Source of the DNA: Polyodon spathula
Taxonomy: Eukaryota > Chordata > Actinopteri > Acipenseriformes > Polyodontidae
DNA: 64,000 bases
NCBI RefSeq assembly: GCF_017654505.1
Contig: NC_054538.1
Location: 57,069,684 to 57,133,683 of the forward strand
Direction of reading: 5' to 3'
The notes beneath the pieces were generated by a model. It did not search any database. It was not told the origin of the DNA and saw only the letters and a list, made by a program, of their open reading frames with translations. The stretch's first letter is position 1. Each line of letters starts with the position of its first letter. The translations under genes were made by a program, and so were the position numbers. Below are positions 27,301 through 40,590 of the stretch, piece after piece.

Positions 27301-28250
27301 AGGAATTCTCACAATTAATCCATATTGCTCTTAATATAACAAGTAAACAGCAAATACACTGGAAGAGAATAAATCTACTAGAGAGCTATAGCAGTTCTTG
27401 TGGGTTAACTAACAAACTGCAAAAGGTAAACTACAGTTATTTTTATTAAGTAAAACTGTTGTAGCTTTTATGGGCTAAATCTCCAAGTTATGACTCTATA
27501 GGTTTTGCATAATTACATACTGCGATGCTAAGTATCTATTCTATTTTGTACAGCATACTGATTGGGCAAGGGCCATAATCACTCCACAAAAGAAGTATAA
27601 ACAAACTGTCTATGTTTGATAAACCACTTTTGTTTTTGACACCTGATTTAGGGCTTGAAAGTTGTCTTGTGAAAAAGAAACATGCATCGAATCATGCACT
27701 AATTTAAAAAGTGTAATTAGTGCCCATTTTTGTTTTAATTAGTGAAGGAGTTCCATTTTTCAGTGGCTGGACATCATTTATATTTGTCCTCCGTTTGCCT
27801 TGTATTTTTTTTATTTGTTATTATTGTTTTGTTGTTAGCATGATTTTCTTTTGAAACCAGTGTTTCTTGACTTTTTTTTTCTTGTCTTGGCTTGAGTCTT
27901 GCCACGGATGGCTTTACTCCTTTGGGACCTGGGTCAAATCTTGCCACACTGACATTTAAACTGACTTCTGCTGGACTCAGCATTGCTCAATAGACCACTT
28001 TGTAAAAGTGCTTGGAGATGCATCAGTATGTAAAAAGTGTTAGCCTATTTAAATAAACGTAGTCAGTGAAAAATTGGTTACAAAAATTGAGTTCTATTTA
28101 AATATTTTCATTGACATGTTATGATGGAGTAGACAAGATAGGCACTCTGCATGTGGTTATCTCTTGTGGTAGCGACCACAATACCTGTTATTGTGTACTA
28201 ATAAAACATGGGCACATGAGCATTATAACAGTGGACTCTGCAATTTATGC
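21326..28250. other. Long stretch without recognised genes
   Basis: Nearly 7 kb with no convincing coding region, terminal repeat or RNA gene. Noted items: A-run at about 21578-21596; balanced segments at 21770-22030 and 23990-24250 that could be conserved non-coding DNA; the palindromic CTGCATTTAATGCAG at 24163-24177; a more GC-rich segment at 24980-25480 with no recognisable product; a short ATTC-type repeat near 25515-25550. Confidence 0.5.
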
Positions 28251-28293
<43 letters not shown>

Positions 28294-28307
28294 TATTATT
28301 ATTATTA
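28251..28307. repeat. (ATT)n microsatellite
   Basis: About nineteen ATT units with one interruption. Confidence 0.97.
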
Positions 28308-28309
28308 GT

Positions 28310-28700
28310 AGTAGCAGTCGTAGTAGTCCTATTTAATAGCCGGTATGCGGACTACACCGACTGCCTGCAGGCAGCTGGCGTGCACCGGCTGCTCAAAGGC
28401 AACAGGTGAAAAAATTCAGTTCAGCACCCCCTAAACAAAAGGGGGTGCTAACAAAGACTAATTAACAAATTCATTAGTTAAATGAAACCCGGTTCAAAGG
28501 ACTGTAAATTAAAAATGCAAAACAAAGGGGGAGGTGGTACAGAGCACGCCACCCAGAGAACACTGGTCGACAAAGGCCGACATGTCGCCAGCGGACTCTG
28601 TGTGGGCGCGCTCCAAATTAACGCGGGACCGGACCAGGGCCCTGAACATGGCTTCGCAGTCAAAGAGACTGTCGTAGTGGTATTACTAATAGAAAAAGTG
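28310..28700 (+). repeat. GC-rich, hairpin-bearing block, possibly LTR-derived
   Basis: This block is noticeably richer in GC than its surroundings. It contains a perfect 9-bp stem (GCACCCCCT at 28424-28432 with AGGGGGTGC at 28440-28448), then a weaker ACTAAT/ATTAGT inverted repeat, then an A-rich TATA-like stretch. That arrangement resembles the LTR-like blocks elsewhere in the window, but I found no ends or duplication. The call is tentative. Confidence 0.35.
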
Positions 28701-31700
28701 AAACTATCAACTTTTACACTTTGCTGCAACTACCTGCTAAATTATTTTCTAATAAAGCGGTTTGATTTTATCATGATTTATTTAATTCACTTTGTGGAAA
28801 TGCCACAGGCCCTCCAATGTGTGTTCTGAAATGTAAATGACCTGTTAGCAATAATTCTTGCTTTTGTTTCTAAAACACTAGCTTGCAGCCACCGTATGGA
28901 TGGACCATCCCACAAATTGGCCATTGTCCACTGTTTTCTACATCCGTAGCAGGCCTGTAACCATAACAGACTTTTTAGAATTTTTTTTTTAATTATTATT
29001 TTTTACACAATGGGTTCACAAACCAGACCACAAGGTGTACATTTTAAATTCGAAATACTAGTACTACTTATAGGAGTCGCTAACTCATTTTTGTAAGAAT
29101 GTTTTTTCCAATTTTATTTTTATGAATACAATAACAGTACAGTAAATAAATTTTTTTAGCAGTCACATTTTATCCAATAACACCTAAAATTCACTATCAT
29201 TCCTGAACATAACACCTCAATAGTGTATGAATGTAATCTGTACTGTGTTTATTAATATTATTATATGCACCACTAGTGCTTGTGTGTGGTCAGAGCTGTA
29301 ACCTATATACCTGTACAGTGCTTTTGAAAACATAAATGTGCTGGTAGTAAAAAAACAAAACAAGTTTTAGCAGCTAAGTAATAAAGTGATGAATAACATA
29401 ATCAAACAACAACGAAATCTAAAATAAGTTTCTTTTCTAACCCTTTTCTCCCTCACAAGACAGTGATACTCCACCTTCAATAAACACGTCATGCCTTTTT
29501 TTTTAAACATATACTCAAAACCAGTTCCTGGTGTAGTTTTAGCCCCAGGGAAAGCTTTCTGATATAATTTATTACCATGAAAAAAAGGAAAAAAAAACTA
29601 AGTTACCTCAGGCAAAACAGAAGGCTTACTATAGGTTACACCTTTTACAGGTAAAATAAAGACAACAAGCTAGCTTTGTTTTGCCTTGGCAGGTGTACAA
29701 GTGAGTTCTGCCCTTTGCCGCAGGGGAGTAAACATTTAAAATGAGGTGGCTGGTTGATTAATCAGTATGGGAAGTAGGGCAGGCATGGAATGTGAAAATA
29801 ACATCAATATTCCACAGATGGTATCACTGCAGTGACGCCCCTTGCCCAAAGGGCAAATTAGGTTGATACAATCAGATTGTTCGGCCCAGACAGGTGTAAA
29901 GTTGTGACTCAGCTCCCTTCTCCTTTGTAAAAAAATAAAATAAAGATCACACCTAATGATGCCACTGGCTGCCTCTGGCATAGTAAGCAAATGAGCTGTG
30001 CACTGTATCATGGGATAGGTTGTTGTTTATGGAAACTGGAAGCTGGGGAGCCAAAGGCCAATGAATCTGGTTTTAAAGGCTTTGCTGTACATTACCCAAT
30101 TTTGGTTGGAGAAGGAATTAGGCGCTTTAAAGCTTCTCTTTCCAGCAAGGCTTTTTTAGGCTGTTAAATGTCTCCTTCCTCCACTGTTGTACAATCGCCC
30201 CTTTGTTTTTGTAACATCGTACATGCAATGTAGATTAATACAATACAGTACATTTCCTGAACTGCAGAGTCAGTCAATGAGTAGCATTTTTTAATAGAAT
30301 TATGTGCTCCACTCAAAGGTCTGTATGTTTCTTTAAATAATTATTTACCAGTATTTTCCTGTTAAGGTAATAACTAGTTTATAGGTGTGCCTGAGGGCCT
30401 ACAAATCAGCACACATTCATTTAATGAAAGCATTACCTCACCATTTAAATTAGAGTTTACAAAAGTATTATGGAACAACCTGGGAGTATTTATTTCACTC
30501 CTGTTCTAGCTGGTGTCTAAAAACTGTAAATAATAGTATACTAGCACCGATTTTCAAGCCGGCATTCCAGAATTATCAACCATTTAGGATAGCACTGTGC
30601 AAAATGTCTGTTAATCATGTTTCTCTGAAAAAACAAAACAAAAAAAAAAAACCACAGTAAACCATAGAATTACCAGCATTGGCAAATATTTCACAGTGGT
30701 CCTGATACTGCAGCACTATATATATTGTATCTACCTTTCCAGCTGAATATGTGCTAGCATTGACCTTGTCCTGTAACCACTGGCTATGTGTGCATAAATG
30801 CCCTAATGAGTTGCATACCTGACTATTAAGTCAATGAAAAAACAAACCTCAGGTGTAGTGCAGTACAATACTGTGTCAAACTTCATGGCTATTAAAATAA
30901 ACTGTAAATGGGGGGGTCTCGATGATAGCTATTGTAGTTGAATATCACAAACATCACATGCCATTATCCAAGCATAATGTAAAGCAAAAGGCACTTGTCA
31001 GTTGAAATATTGGGCTCCTAGTTGCAATATATTCATCTGCACTGAAATTTTTGAAATGTTCCCACTTCTACCAGCTTGTCACTTAGGATTGACCATGTGT
31101 CTGTGGTGACATGTTAAATTCTAAAGAAACATCAGATGGACAGATTAGCCTTTCTGCGTTTTAGCTAATCAAAAGCCAAACTCTGTGACCCTTTTAACTT
31201 GTTTGGGGGTGCAAACATAAAGCAAAACCATAGACAGTGTCGCCATGTGTCAGACAGAGCAGTCAACCCAAAAGCTTTGTCATTGTGACTGTTTATATTG
31301 TCTGTTACAGGGCTGCATATACGTGTACTCAAAATATTACATGTTTTCTCTTTAGGGCTTTTGTATAATTTATACACATACATAAACACAATTGATTGCC
31401 AAACCCCTTACCAAAGTAAAGAAAAAAAGAAGCACTCTGTTCAATATGACATTAAGTGTCATGCATGTGAGCTCTCATGTTGCAGTGCTCTCCTGCTCTA
31501 CAGGATATACATGTAACCCATAACAGCATAATCAGTCTTCATGGAATAATTATATATTACAGATATGAAGACTGATGGTAGAATGAGCTGAGATTCAGTT
31601 GTGATAACCAATATAATTACAATAAAAGATGGATAGCATCATATGAAGTTGTTTGGGCGTATGTGTAAAATGTGGCAGTAGAAGAGGATTAAGAAAAACA

Positions 31701-32288
31701 CATTTTTTTTTTTTTTTTTGTGGCTACTGTACCATTTTACAAAACATGTCAAGCCTATGTACTTTTTTTCTGTTAAAGACACTACCTTTGATTCTGTGTT
31801 AGTCATTAGGGGAATTCACATTTGCTTGTGGTTTCAATCTCTCAATGGAATTTTATGTTTCAGGAAGAACGTCTTTTCAGCAGTCTTACGTAAGCTTTCC
31901 ACGCCAGAAATTAAGTGAATGTTTGACGACTGGGAGCTTCCTTGTGCTTTTGAGTATCAGTTATTTTGACTGCAGTAAGCGTTTCATGAATTCAGTAGTC
32001 TTAGCCACATTTCCCAACTTTAAAGTTAAGAAAGATAAAATCCTAAAGGAGATGAATGCATAGATATGGACAGATATCACTCCTTTTAGACTTATTAATT
32101 CTGATATGCATTTTAAAGCCGTTTCTAAAAACAAAACGAGAAACATAAAGTAGCTCATCAATGTTTATTTCAATTAAATACAATTTCAATTCACACCAAA
32201 AATTACAAAAAAAAAATGTCTGCATAATCAATAATCGTTTCTTATTGGGAGACAAGGAGACGCTAGTATTTTAATTGCCAAATTGGCC
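28701..32288. other. No gene recognised
   Basis: No coding motif or terminal repeat. A 12-bp perfect inverted repeat, ATCAGTCTTCAT at 31531-31542 and ATGAAGACTGAT at 31564-31575, encloses a 21-base AT-rich loop. There is a T-run near 31704-31720. Confidence 0.5.
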
Positions 32289-32289
32289 T

Positions 32290-32500
32290 GGATTAGCACA
32301 TTGGTCCTAGGATTTGGGTTTTGGTTTTTGGGTCCTAGGGTCCCACATTTTTCTGTCAAAAAAAATTAAATAAAACTGGGGGCTCCCACTGTTTTACTGG
32401 GACTTGAACACAGCTCATTAAGATGCAAACTAACAATTGTCCATCAAATGCACCAATCAAGGGCACTGGATAGGAGATTAGCACCATGACTGGAAAAATG
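32290..32500 (-). mobile_element. Possible tRNA-derived SINE, minus strand
   Basis: On the minus strand a B-box-like GTGTTCAAGTCCC (32411-32399) follows an A-box-like GATGGACAATTGTTAG (from about 32449) at roughly tRNA-like spacing. No poly-A tail or duplication is secure. The call is tentative. Confidence 0.35.
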
Positions 32501-33635
32501 TCAAGTAAAAGGGTATGGCTGTAGACAGTAGAAATCTGCCGCCAGCTATTGCAAAAAAGTCGTCTAGTTAATTAACTGATTGCGTGTTATGCTTTATCTG
32601 CCATCACAAATCTCTTTGAAACTGAAAACAATTTCATTTTTATGATCCAAGCATTCATGTTGTTAGAATAGAAGATGACAGCCAAGGCGATGCGAGAGAG
32701 ACAGCTACCGTATACAACAGGCAGACAAACAGACATGTAACTAAAATACAGTATCTAATACAGTACACAACAAAACCTAATGCAATTTAAGATTATATAA
32801 TAAAATCACATCCCTGCAGCTAGGCTAAAACAGCATGTTTTTTTCACTAAGTTTCGGTAGCATGACATACATTATCCTACAGATAGACTCCCTCTAAAAA
32901 CTAGTAGGACTTCTTAAATCTTGAAACTCACTTCTAACCGCATCATACTTGCAAACAGCCTAAACAATGCTATCAAAAATATAACCTAAAAACACATTTT
33001 TACAAAGTCTTCATACACAAAAACATTTGTTTGGTTTATAAGAGCATTAATATCCTGTGCAGTGTTAGATAACTGACCTTGTCCCTCGTCTTAAGCTTGG
33101 CACACCTATTGCTGCAACTAATTATCTAGCCGACTTTGAACTCTAAGTTGGACATTAATCCCTATTCACACACCTTGTCGAAACTTGCCCAAATTCCTGG
33201 GAATATCATCTTGGGTATTTGCTTATGGTAAGTAAAATGACATATTTCTACAGTTTCTATTAAAATATAAACTATTGCACATCAGGTATGATTAACTTAA
33301 CAGTCTGAGATATGTTATGGCTATTTCATTAATATGGAATGTTCAATATATTATATAATATTATACAATATTACACTGTCCCATTTTTAGATCAATTTCA
33401 ATGTTTTGCCTCATTTCCATATTTCATAACAGCATGCAACTCCTGAGCTCCTGTACATAATCATTTAGTATGGTAATAAGTAAGCAATAAATCACAGCAG
33501 GGTGTGCGGTAAGACATATGTTACACATGCCTGGCTGCATTGTGAGGCATAGGGCCATAGGCCAACACCAGTTTAACTTATCCAGAGTTCCGAGACTGGC
33601 AGTGAGGCCAGTAGCCAGCCTGAGCCATGACACTA
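32500..33635. other. No gene recognised
   Basis: AT-rich sequence without coding or repeat signatures that I can name. Confidence 0.5.
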
Positions 33636-33639
33636 CCCT

Positions 33640-34045
33640 GTCACACACGGTGAAAGTAGTGGGATATATACCCAGAGACAAAAAGCTTCAGTCTTAATGT
33701 GATGTTGCACACTGTATTAAACAAAATAACACAAAACACAGGAACAAACAGGCACGAGGGCCAAAATAAAGGTTCAAACAAAAGAATGACACACTTGCAG
33801 TCTGGGCATTAGCCTTCACTACCAAGTCAAACCAGTACAAAAATCACAGCACAAACACTCACCAACCAACTCCTCCAACATAAAAAGGATTTCTGGATCT
33901 TTTTACACATGTGGCCACTCCTCAATTAGTATCATTGGGGAATGGCCACATCTGTGATTGCTGGCAGAGACAGATTTAATCCCGTCCCTGCCAACCATAC
34001 ATTCCCCTACACACTATTTACAGCAGCAGGACTTCTGCCGTGCCA
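33640..34045 (-). mobile_element. LTR-like block, copy E, minus strand
   Basis: Read on the minus strand this shows a GC-mixed start, two inverted repeats, a TAAAAAG TATA-like box and a GT-rich downstream part ending in a TGACAGGG-type sequence, similar to the block at 49358. One stem pairs 33909-33926 with 33934-33951 (18 bp, two mismatches; core GTGGCC/GGCCAC). The other pairs TGGCAGAGAC at 33962-33971 with GTCCCTGCCA at 33984-33993 (one mismatch). No target duplication or internal coding region was found. It abuts a plus-strand LTR-like block, suggesting one inserted in the other. Boundaries are approximate. Confidence 0.55.
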
Positions 34046-34047
34046 AA

Positions 34048-34379
34048 GGGATTTTAATCCCATAAAAGTACAGTTGAGTTGTGTCAGGGAGAAGATTCCT
34101 GGAGCAGGACCTCCCTTTTAGTGGGAGCAACACCGAGTCATAGTTTCACTTTTATTTTGAGCTGTTTTGCCTTTTTGATATTAATTTTCATGTACTTTTT
34201 TGTATATGTCCTCTGCACTAGGACTATCATTGTTGGTAACCTAATGGCAGCCACCACCTACTCCAACTGCCTGTAAATCCTGTTAATTGAACCTGGATGC
34301 CTGAGTGGCGTTTCAACCTCAACCTCTTTGTCTCTTGTTTATTAGCGACCCACACTTGTAACCGAACACCTGTGTTACA
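34048..34379 (+). mobile_element. LTR-like block, 3' portion, plus strand
   Basis: Clearly related to the 3' part of the block at 35367-35973: both carry a GGGATTTTAATCCC palindrome, a GGGAGA..TTCCTG.AGCAGGAC segment, ACTGCCTG, and an end in GAACACCTGTGTTACA (here ending at 34379). The 5' half, including the hairpin region, appears to be missing or replaced by the minus-strand block upstream. Confidence 0.55.
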
Positions 34380-34389
34380 ATCCCCTTTT

Positions 34390-35366
34390 CATTTCTTAGA
34401 TACAAGGTAGAAAGAAACAGGTCAATAATTTAACTTTAAATGCACTTTGGAGTTATAATGTTAACAATGTAAATGTTTAAAGGAAGGGGTTAAGGTCAGC
34501 TCTTTGTTTTCTATTTTCAGATCACAGACAAAAGCAAGGTGGAAGATTCAATTATAATATGATTCATGTCATAGGGGCTTTGTGTTGACGTTGAGTTTGA
34601 ACCAGCTTCTTTCAGGCAAAGGCTTGTCTTGCATAAGTATTTAAAGGGTGGTGGTTGGGGATGTGGAGAAGATAAAGCATGCCTTCAGATGTTATTATAG
34701 AAGAAAGGGGAAACAATGACAGTGAGGCCCCAGGCAGACTGCCTGCTGATGGAACTGATAAACAAGGTGGATCAGTCACATGCAAATCATACTGTACATG
34801 CATGCTTCATATCCCGGAATTGTTGTTTCGTGTTGCAGTCAGGCACGCCCACCCATCAAAGCAGCCTTTCATGGTCTTTTTATTTTTATTTTTTCAAGAG
34901 CACTGCCTCCCGGTTAAGAGTGGTGTCAGGTCACCCGGTTGTTTGTTCAGATGGTGGTGAAGAGGAAACATTAGAACACATTTAACCCTTTCCAGGGACA
35001 TGTCATCATTCAGCCTGCACTGTAGTTCTTTTTTGTTTCAGCTTTGTTCTGTAGGAGCTTCTACTGGTTATAGGTTTGTGTTTGTACTTTTAAATACCTT
35101 TGAGGTTGCTGATGATATTTTACTCATAGAATTATTTTTTTACCTTAGACCATCCCAGGGACAAATCCGGGTTTTCATCAAATGATTGGTCTAAAAACTA
35201 GTTATTAATTGTCATAGTGCTCTGATGATTATATAAAAAAATAAAATGGTCATTAAATTTGAAGGCCTGCCCCTGTACATAATATGTTTGGTTACATTAC
35301 AAATATGGTTTGGTCGGATTTGTTTGATTTTTAAATTTAAAAAAAGGTTAATTATGTAAATTAAAG
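34390..35366. other. No gene recognised
   Basis: Nothing identifiable; short open frames lack motifs. Confidence 0.5.
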
Positions 35367-35973
35367 TATGTGGTAGATATGGCAGGGCTGGTAGTTAAAC
35401 TCCCCTTCTTGCATAATTGAAATGTAGTGTGCAGAAGGTAGCCAGGTGTCAATTGAATAATTGATGATCAATTAACCCTAGTCAACTACCTTTAAAAATG
35501 GGCTGAAAAAGCCAGTCCTTTGTTCTTATTTTGTGTGTGCTGCTCATGACTGTGTGAGTGAGACTGATCACCTCCTTGGTGTATTATAGAAAAGGGATTC
35601 ATGTAGGGGATTTTAATCCCACTCCTAAATTTATTTAGTTTGCGCAGGGAGACGGTTCCTGAAGCAGGACGTATCTTATACTGGGAGCAGCACAAGGCCT
35701 AAGCTTGGCACCCTTTTTTTTATAGCTGTTTTTGTCACTATGTTTTGTTTTGCCTTTTTGTATTTTGTATTATGCGTACCGTGTTTGTGTATATTCTCCC
35801 ACAGTAGGGATACCATTGTTGGTACCATAGTGGTGGCCACTAACCACTACAACTGCCTGATTGTGTGATTCCCAATAAAACCTGGACACCTGTGCGGAGT
35901 TTGCAATCTCAAACACTCTGTGTCTCTCATCTCTCAGTGGATGCCCACACCATAACAGAACACCCCTGTTATA
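35367..35973 (+). mobile_element. LTR-like block, copy F, plus strand
   Basis: Organisation from left to right: start near TGTGGTAGATATGG; a nested inverted repeat with outer arms AAGGTAG (35436-35442) and CTACCTT (35486-35492) and inner arms GTCAATTGA and TCAATTAAC; a TTTAAAAATG TATA-like box directly after the stem; a GGGATTTTAATCCC palindrome; an AATAAAACC polyadenylation-like signal near 35875; and an end in CACCCCTGTTATA. It shares its 3' half with 34048-34379. No coding interior or target duplication was found, so it is probably a solo LTR. Confidence 0.6.
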
Positions 35974-35979
35974 GAAGCA

Positions 35980-36945
35980 CTTGGCATTCTTAATTTTGTT
36001 TTGGTATGAAGCTAGATCTTCCCTGATATTTTCATTTGTGTCACTGAAAGAAAAAAACAATAAAAAAGGAAATCGAGATTAGATATTAAAAGCCATATAA
36101 ACAACAGCGATTCCAGCTCCCGCCTCATTGTGTGAATAGCAAAGGGGACTAATGTCTAATTACAAAGATATTCAACACCTACATGCAGTCTCCTTTTTTG
36201 GCAACGTTAACTTTGAAGCCCTGATCTTGTTTAACATTCTGTTTGTTATAATTTAATGCCCTTGAAGAGTGTCTGGCTCTTAATTTATGGCGTCAACTCA
36301 TTCAATCAAACTGGCATTCATGCCCTTGAGGGCTCCTTTGCATTTCTTCAAACACCCATTAAATTTTCTCCAACACTGTATAACTTTGACCGTCTTTGGT
36401 TCTACATTTTATAAAACATTCAATTAATCATCTAAGTAACGCACAGCCGAACAAATTCTTGGTTGATTTGTTACTTTAAAGTGTGTGGTAAAGATTGGCT
36501 GAACTGAATTCGGACATCATGAATAAAAGAAGTATACCAATGAAGGACATGCATAACTTAATACAGAGTGCCCCCGTACTTGATGCACTTGATCCCTACA
36601 GCCTTTGGCAAATGTATTGTTTAAAAAAAAAAAAAAAACAAGAGACAGAATGAACTAGCCTATCACATATAAACATTAAAAACAAATACCAAAGCACAGT
36701 GTAATAATACGTGTCAACAGTACAAAGTTAATCCCCTTGTCCATGCCTATCCTATAATTTCCTTCAATAAATATTCTGTCAATCAAGTGGAAATACAGGA
36801 AACACTCATTTCAATTTTGTGCATGGGTCACAGCAGACAGGAGGGACAGCACTCATCAAATTCATTTAAACTCAGAAAATGGAACCAGGTATGGAGTTAA
36901 ATGGAACAAAAAATGTATTAAAACACTAAAACACCCACTTTTCAT
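35980..36945. other. No gene recognised
   Basis: Segment 36080-36540 has a balanced, non-repetitive texture and might be conserved non-coding DNA. An A-run occurs near 36620-36640. Confidence 0.45.
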
Positions 36946-36949
36946 AAAT

Positions 36950-37496
36950 AGAGCCCCATAGTACTAAGGTTTTTCATTTTTTTCTTGTCATTGTCCAGCC
37001 ATTAACAGTCCAAAGCACCTTTGACCATTGTTCCATAGTCCAATTTCTGTGTTCTTGTTCCCCTTTCTTAACAGAGGTATTCTTACTGCAACACATCCTT
37101 TAAGTCCTAATTTCAAGAGTGACCATGCTGCTGATTTGATGGAGAATGCCTTCTGCCAGTTCTGTTGTCAATTCAGTGCTTGTCTTCTTTCTATTCCTTA
37201 AGGACATTATCTTCAAATATTCCTCATCCTTGTTAGACAGCTTTTTGGTTCTTCCAGTCCTGGGTTTGTCAATTACAGATGATGTTTCTCTGAACTTTTT
37301 GGTTCTGCTTCGGATACCACACTTTGAAAAGTCGAGTGATGCAAGCTATTTCATGCAATGTTTTTCCTTCTTTATGCAAGTCAAGGTTGTTATAACAGTA
37401 AAAAACACTAGTGAAGGCTTTGAGTAAATTGGTGCTGCTCATAATTCATCAGAGTAGAAACATGCAACATGTCTAAAACTTTTGCACAGTAGTGTA
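36950..37496 (-). pseudogene. Tc1-type transposase remnant, minus strand
   Basis: Read on the minus strand from a terminus containing ACTGTGCAAAAGTTTTAGAC (37496 leftwards, starting at TA), the sequence encodes LHKEGKTLHEIACI (helix-turn-helix), then GRTKKLSNKDEEYLK with MSLRNRKKTSTELTTELA, and finally WTMEQWSKVLWT, all recognisable as the N-terminal DNA-binding region and linker of a Tc1 transposase. It breaks off just where the first catalytic aspartate (WTDE) should be, and the rest of the nuclease and the second terminus are missing. Frameshifts are needed to follow the homology. It is an inactive 5' fragment. Confidence 0.8.
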
Positions 37497-37499
37497 CAT

Positions 37500-39938
37500 T
37501 ATTTTGGGATATATAGTGTAACAATTTGCTATGATCATTACTGTCCTCCCTTTTTGCTAGCAGAGAAACTATGTTACTAGGGTATTTTTTGATAAACTCA
37601 GATATCTGTTAAATATTTGTATTCACATTTGCTTGCATATTCTACCAGTATTCAATGGTCCTTGGAAAGACAGATTATTAGAAAAAGGTGCATCATTCAT
37701 CATCAGTGCTTTGTTCATAAACAATGTCCTCCCAGTTGTCATCTGATATTTTTCATCAGTACCGAGCACCACTCAGCTGTCTCAAATGGCCATCTCATAT
37801 ATACATGCTTTTCTTTCAGAAACATAACGTAAGGTCAGCTTAAACATTAATAATAATAAATGGTAGCCCATCAGAAGGTTATACAAAAGCTGTTTTACAC
37901 AAAGAATTTGTCCTTCAAAACTATTTATTATTTTAGGGAGGGTGTTTGAAATTCATGAAACTATCACTGAATAGGGCCCATAATAAAACACATATTTTTC
38001 ATAATTAGTAGGGATAGATGTATTTGCTTCTACAGAGCCATTATTACACCTGTGTAAGATATGTAACGAATTAAAATGAATAACCTTACCAGACATTTAT
38101 TTACTTTAAATGTATTGATTCCATTATCTATAGTTCGGACCAAATCAAACAAAAATAAATATTCCCTCAACATAAACTGAGATCTAAAATAAACTACTAT
38201 GTTATTAATCATGCTATTTATAAAGTGTATTCTTATCTTCATTTGAGAACATGTTGGCCAGTGTGCTTTCTGAAAGCAAGACATGTTGCTTCAGAAAAAA
38301 TACATTTCAAACACAAAACAGCTGCAACTGGTTATAACATCTTTTCATTGTGTGTATGCTTTTAATGGCCTCTTTTCAGACCGATTATTGTTTGGAAACC
38401 TCTACATTAGTGTGCCTTTCTCAGGGCACAAGGAACGTTTACTATTTGTTTACAGGTGTGCTGTAAATTATATTGTAGCTTTCTCTTTTTAGGATTTGCT
38501 TATTCCTGCATTATTTATAATTATAAGCATTCTATATGAAACTAATAACTATTCTCTCCAAAAAACTCCCAAAAAAACAACTGCTACTGTGTCAGAGGAA
38601 GAATGTGTTGAACCTCCAATGTTTACAGCTGAGTTTTACACCGGTACACAATATTTGTGAGCTATTATCTAAACAGGTACAGTATAAATGACATATTAAG
38701 TTGTCAAAGGTTGTATTGGGTTACTGCTTGATGTAGCCAAAAGTGATCAGTTATGAGGAAAGAGTGTAGAAATTGACTATGTATGGATGGGATCATGGTC
38801 CCACTCACATATGAAAAAAACCTTTTGCATTTGTTGATTGTTTACCACTTGTGTTAAATAAATGTTTCATTGTTATTAAATGAGCCCACGTCGAAGAATC
38901 AGTTAGAAACAATAGTACTTTAAAATTATATTTTGCAATTATGGAAGTGGACCCATTACTTGTATTAGTATTCATACTAATTACCAGACATGGGCAGGGC
39001 TAAAACTATAAATGCCATCAGCTGTAGTGTGCTTTTTTTTTTTTTTTTTACTTCTTTACTACTCCCTGACATGGTCATCACCGTAATCATAACATACCCT
39101 TTATGAACAAGTACTTCACACACCCCTAATATAAATGCCTGTGTGTTTCTATTATGTTCTAATTAAAATCACATGTGCTCTAAAAGTTTTGTTGACTTTA
39201 GGTGTATTCTGAAAATGGAACAGTTTGTTGATTTGCTCCCCTCATCTTTGCTTTAGAACAGTACATTCTTGGAATCACAGGAAACAAAATAGTTTTCTCT
39301 GGCAAAAAATCAAACTAAACATATAAATTCATTAAGCACAATTTCTAATTTCATAGAATAAACAGGATGAACTTGAAAGTAAACACAGACTGAGAGGGAG
39401 CAAAGATCAATAATGTCCCACGTTATGGGTTAGAACATGAAACAGAAGAAAACACTGAGGGCACATTTTAGTCGTAATTTTTGTTGTGTTTTTATTTTAC
39501 TAGGGAGTTCATGATCCCTTGATAGCATAGCAACACAGTTCCTATGACAAGTCACTGTTCAGACCAGCCTTTCTACCTAGATAAATTCTTTAGTACACTT
39601 TTAAATAGTCAGGCAATTGTGGAAGTTAGCAATAGTTTTCAGTACTATTAGTAAATCTTAGCTATGGCCAACACTTACATTACACTGTATTTCAATGTCT
39701 ATTCTGCCTCTTAGGTTTAGGCCTCTGTTTAAATCAACAGTTGAAAGCCCATTATAATTAATTCTCCTTAATCCACTGCTCTGTATTATCCTTTTGAAAA
39801 GGTTATGGTTTCATAAGCAACTGAGCTCATAGAGCATGTTGATAAAATAAGCCAGCTGCAGTCAATAATTAACTTACCTGTAAGTTAATTGTCAACTGCA
39901 ATATAATTACAAAATACCTGTAATTTCTCTTTTCCTTG
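37500..39938. other. No gene recognised
   Basis: No coding motif or mobile-element terminus identified; T-run near 39030-39050. Confidence 0.5.
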
Positions 39939-39942
39939 TTAA

Positions 39943-40590
39943 CATCCTCACAACTTTTTACACTTATAACTTCAAAGCTCTTTTTAAAATGGATGATCTA
40001 GTGCACAGAGTTGAGATCTGTCCTCTAAAACACTACAGAAAGAGTGATCTAAAAAATATATATTAAGTGTCCTGGCTTTTCTGTTCCATGCCACATCATG
40101 GATTGTTATTGCTGTGTTACCTGCAATAATCCTTACACTACACCGTGTAACACATTTTTTTTTTTTTTTTTTTAGTTCCTGGGTAGTAAGTGTTATTAAT
40201 ATTTACAGTATAATCGTAAATCTCCAAAAACTACTCACTTCTAAATCTTTTGTAGTCATTTTTGTATTAATCTTTAATATAAATACATGTTAATTTGGAT
40301 TCATATGTTGTTTTTTTCTGACTTTATGTGAACGAAAAGACACACATTTGCCCGTTTTCCCATTGGAAATAGTGATATTTTGAAATATCACTGTCCTGGT
40401 CACAAAAGCAAAGTTTGTGGGGAATAATAGCCATTTTCTATACTTTTGAGGCACAAGCAATTAGGAAATAACACTTACTACCCAGGAACAAAAATTGTGT
40501 TACATAGTGCTATCAGTGCACTAGAGCGGACATTTTAAAAAGAGCTTTGAAACAGACTTTAAAGTTATAGTGTAAAAAGCTGTCAGGATG
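39943..40590. mobile_element. TTAA-flanked foldback DNA element (non-autonomous)
   Basis: Terminal sequences CATCCTCACAACTTTTTACAC (left) and, on the opposite strand, CATCCTGACAGCTTTTTACAC (right) are near-identical inverted repeats, flanked by TTAA at 39939-39942 and 40591-40594. The inverted homology continues inward in blocks: GCTCTTTTTAAAATG with CATTTTAAAAAGAGC, and TTCCTGGGTAGTAAGTGTTA with its complement near 40470-40490. A TTAA duplication points to the piggyBac or Kolobok superfamilies. The 648-bp element has no coding capacity. A perfect small hairpin, GTGATATT/AATATCAC, lies near 40371-40390. Confidence 0.8.
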
